A stretch of 64,000 nucleotides of DNA from Niastella sp. OAS944 (GTDB taxonomy: Bacteria; Bacteroidota; Bacteroidia; Chitinophagales; Chitinophagaceae): NCBI GenBank assembly GCA_024809215.1, contig JANUBW010000001.1, forward strand, positions 558,001 through 622,000. The letters run 5' to 3'. A model generated the notes under the pieces. The model searched no databases and was not told the origin of the DNA. It was given only the letters and a program-made list of their open reading frames with translations. This document shows, one piece after another, positions 61,386-64,000 of the stretch (within the stretch, counting starts at the first letter, position 1; each line of letters begins with the position of its first letter). The translations under genes and the position numbers were made by a program.

Positions 61386-64000
61386 TTAGAAGGTAACGTT
61401 AAGCCCAACACTGAAAGAACGGGTGGTTGGATATTTGGACGGCGAATCCATTCCCGGGTCAAGCCCTGAAGTGGGCACCTGTACCACACCCGATTGCGCA
61501 GTAGAAGTTCCGTTGCGTAAGCTAACCTCGGGGTCTATACCTTTATAACCTGTAATAATAAATGTGTTCAACGAGGCAATATAGAATCTTGCTGATCTGA
61601 TATATTTTCCAGTAGTTTTCAAATTATACCCCAGCGTTATGTTGTCTATCTTCCAGAAATCGCCATTCTCAATATAATAGCTGTTGAATTCTACCGGCGA
61701 TTTTAATTGTGTTTTTCCGTATATGGGATCATATGCATTCTTTAATAAATTGTATTGCGCCTGGGTAGGGTTCTCGAACATCATACGCTGCAGGTTGGCC
61801 ACCTGAAATTTGAATGCGCCTCTTTGTGTAATGGCCAGGTCCCAGTTCTTATAGGTGAAGTTATTGTTCCATGACAGATAGTATTTGGGTAAGCCGTTAC
61901 CAATTACTTTTTTATCTTCAAACGAATGGCCGAAAGCAGAATAATTTACAGGCTTGCCATCTTTTCCTTCATAGGTCCACTGGCCGTAGTTGGCTACGTC
62001 AGATTGATCATTGCCAATATCCACCACTTTGTAACCATAAAAATCACCTACAGAACCGCCCACCTTTAACAGGTGCGAAAAGGTTTGAATGGGTGGGAAA
62101 ATAGCCCCTACCCGAACATAGTCTGTTGATGTTTTATACAGATCATTGGAAAGATTTTTCAGCTTATTGGAGTTGGTAGAGAAATTAAAGGTCGTGTTCC
62201 ATTGAAAATCTTTCTTCTGTACAGGAACAAAATTCAGCGATACTTCAAGACCCTTATTTTCCAGCGTACCTACATTGGCCAGTGTGCGATTGTATAAATT
62301 GGGCGGGCTGGGCACTTCGAACAGGTAAAGCAGGTTATGGATCTGGCGATTGTACAGATCGATGCTACCGCTGATCCTGTTATTCAGCATGCTGAAGTCG
62401 AGACCAATGTTTGTTTCGCGCTTTTCTTCCCATTTCAGATCGGGGTTGGCGTTTTGTGTGGGCACCAGGGTTTGGATCCAGGCCCCGTTCGATAGAACAA
62501 AACCACTGTAACCAAGCAAGGCAACACCACGGAACAGATCAGATGGCTGCGAACCGGTAACACCATAACCTGCTCTTAATTTCAGGTCATTAATGAGGTT
62601 CTGGTTAAGCATAAACGCTTCGCGGCTAATGCGCCAACCGGCAGAAACGGCAGGGAATGTTCCCCACTTGTTATTAGTGCCCCATAACTGGCTGGCTGTT
62701 TCGCGGCGAATGCTTGCCATAAATAAATACTTCTGATCATAATTATAGGTCAGCCTGCCGAACATGCCTATCAAATTGGTCTCTGTCCGGTAAGTCTTGA
62801 TAAGGTTTACATAATCACCACTGCTGATGGCCCTTCCCAACCCTATATTATGCCAGTCGAAGATATCTGTAGGAAAATCCCAGTTCTCCATATAATGTTC
62901 GTTGTAATCATTTTCCTGGTAACTGTAACCGCCCAACAAAGTGATATTGTGTTTTGACAATGACTTTGAATATTCAGCAGTTAATTCAGTCAACCGGTCA
63001 ATTGATTCCTTGCCACCTTCGCGGGCATAGCCATTGCGGTTATCCCTTAATGTGGAAGCATGCTTTTTTGTTTCGGCGTAGCCATATTCCTGCATCCATT
63101 TTGAGTAAGAGAACAAAGCCGATAATTTCAATCCTTTAAACGGAAGAAAGGCAATTGAACCATTAAACCTGGAAAGCCCTTCATTGGTTTGTCCCTTGCT
63201 TTCCATCAGGTCCGATACCGGGCTTTGATATTCAAATTTGGTTAGCTCCTGGAACCAGTTTCCGGCAGTATCTTTTACGGGCGCCATAGGGTTTTGCCGC
63301 AAAGCCTGCAGGTAATCGCCGGTATTGAAGCCATTTAATTTGCGGCTTGAGCTAAACGCATTCACGTTCAATTTAAGTTTGTTGTTGAACATGTTATGGT
63401 TCATATCGAACCGGCCGCTAAATAACTGGTTGTATGATTTCAGGAATAAACCCTGTGCATCATCATAGTTCAGGCTCGCGAGGTAATTGGTGGTGGAGTT
63501 GCCGCCGCGAATGGTTAGGTTATGGTCCTGCGAGAATGGCGTTCTTGTTATTTCTTTCAGCCAATCGGTGCTGGCGCCATGATCGATCAACTCGTTCTTA
63601 CGCAGCCCGGAAGCTATTTGTGCACGCACATCTGCAGCGGTTGACATATCCAGCTTGCGTGCAATGGTTTGAACGCTGGTGAACACACCGTAATCAACCG
63701 ATGTTTTGTTATTGCCATTTGCCCTTTTTGTGGTAATGAAAATTACACCGTTGGTACCACGGGTACCATAGATGGCTGCCGCAGAACCGTCTTTCAGTAC
63801 ATCAACCGACTCAATATCCTGTGGTGTTATCATGCGCAGATCGCCGGGCACACCATCTATTAACACCAATGGGTTCTGGTTCACACCCATCAGGGTTGAC
63901 TGACCTCTTAAGATAATTTGGGTAGAACCGGTTGGATCGCCGCTGGGGTTTACAACGGTTAATCCCGCTACTTTTCCTTGTATCAGCTGACCGGCATCGC
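61386..64000 (-). CDS. SusC/RagA-family TonB-dependent transporter (PUL 2), N-terminus beyond the window
   Basis: The frame stays open to the right edge, so the Met at 63890 is internal. The edge sequence reads DAGQLIQGKVAGLTVVNPSG and then QIILRGQSTLMGVNQNPLVL, the plug domain of SusC proteins, and continues VLKDGSAAAIYGTRGTNGV. About 870 residues are visible, ending TRSFSVGLNVTF. The missing part would hold the signal peptide and regulatory-like domain. It imports oligosaccharides for the GH31-containing PUL. Confidence 0.95.
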   Translation of the reverse strand, partial: DAGQLIQGKVAGLTVVNPSGDPTGSTQIILRGQSTLMGVNQNPLVLIDGVPGDLRMITPQDIESVDVLKDGSAAAIYGTRGTNGVIFITTKRANGNNKTSVDYGVFTSVQTIARKLDMSTAADVRAQIASGLRKNELIDHGASTDWLKEITRTPFSQDHNLTIRGGNSTTNYLASLNYDDAQGLFLKSYNQLFSGRFDMNHNMFNNKLKLNVNAFSSSRKLNGFNTGDYLQALRQNPMAPVKDTAGNWFQELTKFEYQSPVSDLMESKGQTNEGLSRFNGSIAFLPFKGLKLSALFSYSKWMQEYGYAETKKHASTLRDNRNGYAREGGKESIDRLTELTAEYSKSLSKHNITLLGGYSYQENDYNEHYMENWDFPTDIFDWHNIGLGRAISSGDYVNLIKTYRTETNLIGMFGRLTYNYDQKYLFMASIRRETASQLWGTNNKWGTFPAVSAGWRISREAFMLNQNLINDLKLRAGYGVTGSQPSDLFRGVALLGYSGFVLSNGAWIQTLVPTQNANPDLKWEEKRETNIGLDFSMLNNRISGSIDLYNRQIHNLLYLFEVPSPPNLYNRTLANVGTLENKGLEVSLNFVPVQKKDFQWNTTFNFSTNSNKLKNLSNDLYKTSTDYVRVGAIFPPIQTFSHLLKVGGSVGDFYGYKVVDIGNDQSDVANYGQWTYEGKDGKPVNYSAFGHSFEDKKVIGNGLPKYYLSWNNNFTYKNWDLAITQRGAFKFQVANLQRMMFENPTQAQYNLLKNAYDPIYGKTQLKSPVEFNSYYIENGDFWKIDNITLGYNLKTTGKYIRSARFYIASLNTFIITGYKGIDPEVSLRNGTSTAQSGVVQVPTSGLDPGMDSPSKYPTTRSFSVGLNVTF

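Noticed and set aside
63669-63890. Start of the last SusC at the Met near 63890
   Set aside because: The frame remains open and SusC-like up to the window edge, so this Met is internal.

Overview
The window looks like a chromosomal segment of a glycan-degrading Bacteroidota, most likely of the family Chitinophagaceae (Chitinophaga/Niastella type; inference). The evidence is several SusC/SusD pairs, a hybrid two-component sensor with an AraC output domain, a type IX secretion C-terminal domain, many lipoproteins with Cys-Lys-Lys after the lipobox, TAnnTTTG-like -7 boxes, and no Shine-Dalgarno-like sequence where starts were examined. No rRNA, tRNA, CRISPR array, transposase or integrase was found.

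Region 1 (1-27.8 kb, minus strand) is one large polysaccharide utilization locus. Transcription order is: hybrid sensor (23633-27838), then SusC-SusD, a second SusC-SusD, a CHRD lipoprotein, a GH28-type polygalacturonase, two alginate-lyase-like toroid enzymes (one a 1643-residue T9SS cargo), a GH29 fucosidase, two GH43 enzymes, and a secreted protein cut by the window edge. Spacings are mostly under 30 bp, so one operon of over 23 kb is likely. The enzyme mix suggests a uronic-acid-containing glycan with arabinose/xylose and fucose branches (inference).

Region 2 (27.9-29.0 kb) is gene-free. It holds the most unusual structure in the window: about 44 degenerate tandem units of 20-22 bp (almost always 21), arranged as two arms of opposite polarity diverging from a CATGCATG centre, with an 84-bp higher-order duplication at its right end. 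An imperfect inverted repeat follows it.

Region 3 (29-36.2 kb) is a TolC/RND/membrane-fusion efflux operon with a divergent AraC regulator and a small orphan gene. A shared 19-bp motif lies upstream of both the efflux operon and the orphan gene.

Region 4 (36.2-41.8 kb) holds a second GH29 fucosidase, a vanadium-haloperoxidase/PAP2-type lipoprotein and a GH95-related enzyme.

Region 5 (41.8-50.9 kb) looks like a stress island: two YetF/DUF421 membrane proteins (one with a zinc-ribbon tail), a one-helix membrane protein, an outer-membrane barrel, groES-groEL, a ChrB-domain/AraC-HTH fusion, a small secreted protein, a ChrA chromate transporter, a two-domain DUF1259 lipoprotein and a Crp/Fnr regulator.

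Region 6 (51-55.7 kb) holds two tandem paralogous methyltransferase-like proteins, a single-domain response regulator, two unknown proteins, another methyltransferase, and a gene-free stretch with minus-strand terminators.

Region 7 (55.7-64 kb) has a Tat-exported Gfo/Idh/MocA oxidoreductase convergent with a second PUL (partial SusC, SusD, GH31). In both PULs a long imperfect stem-loop lies directly after susD.
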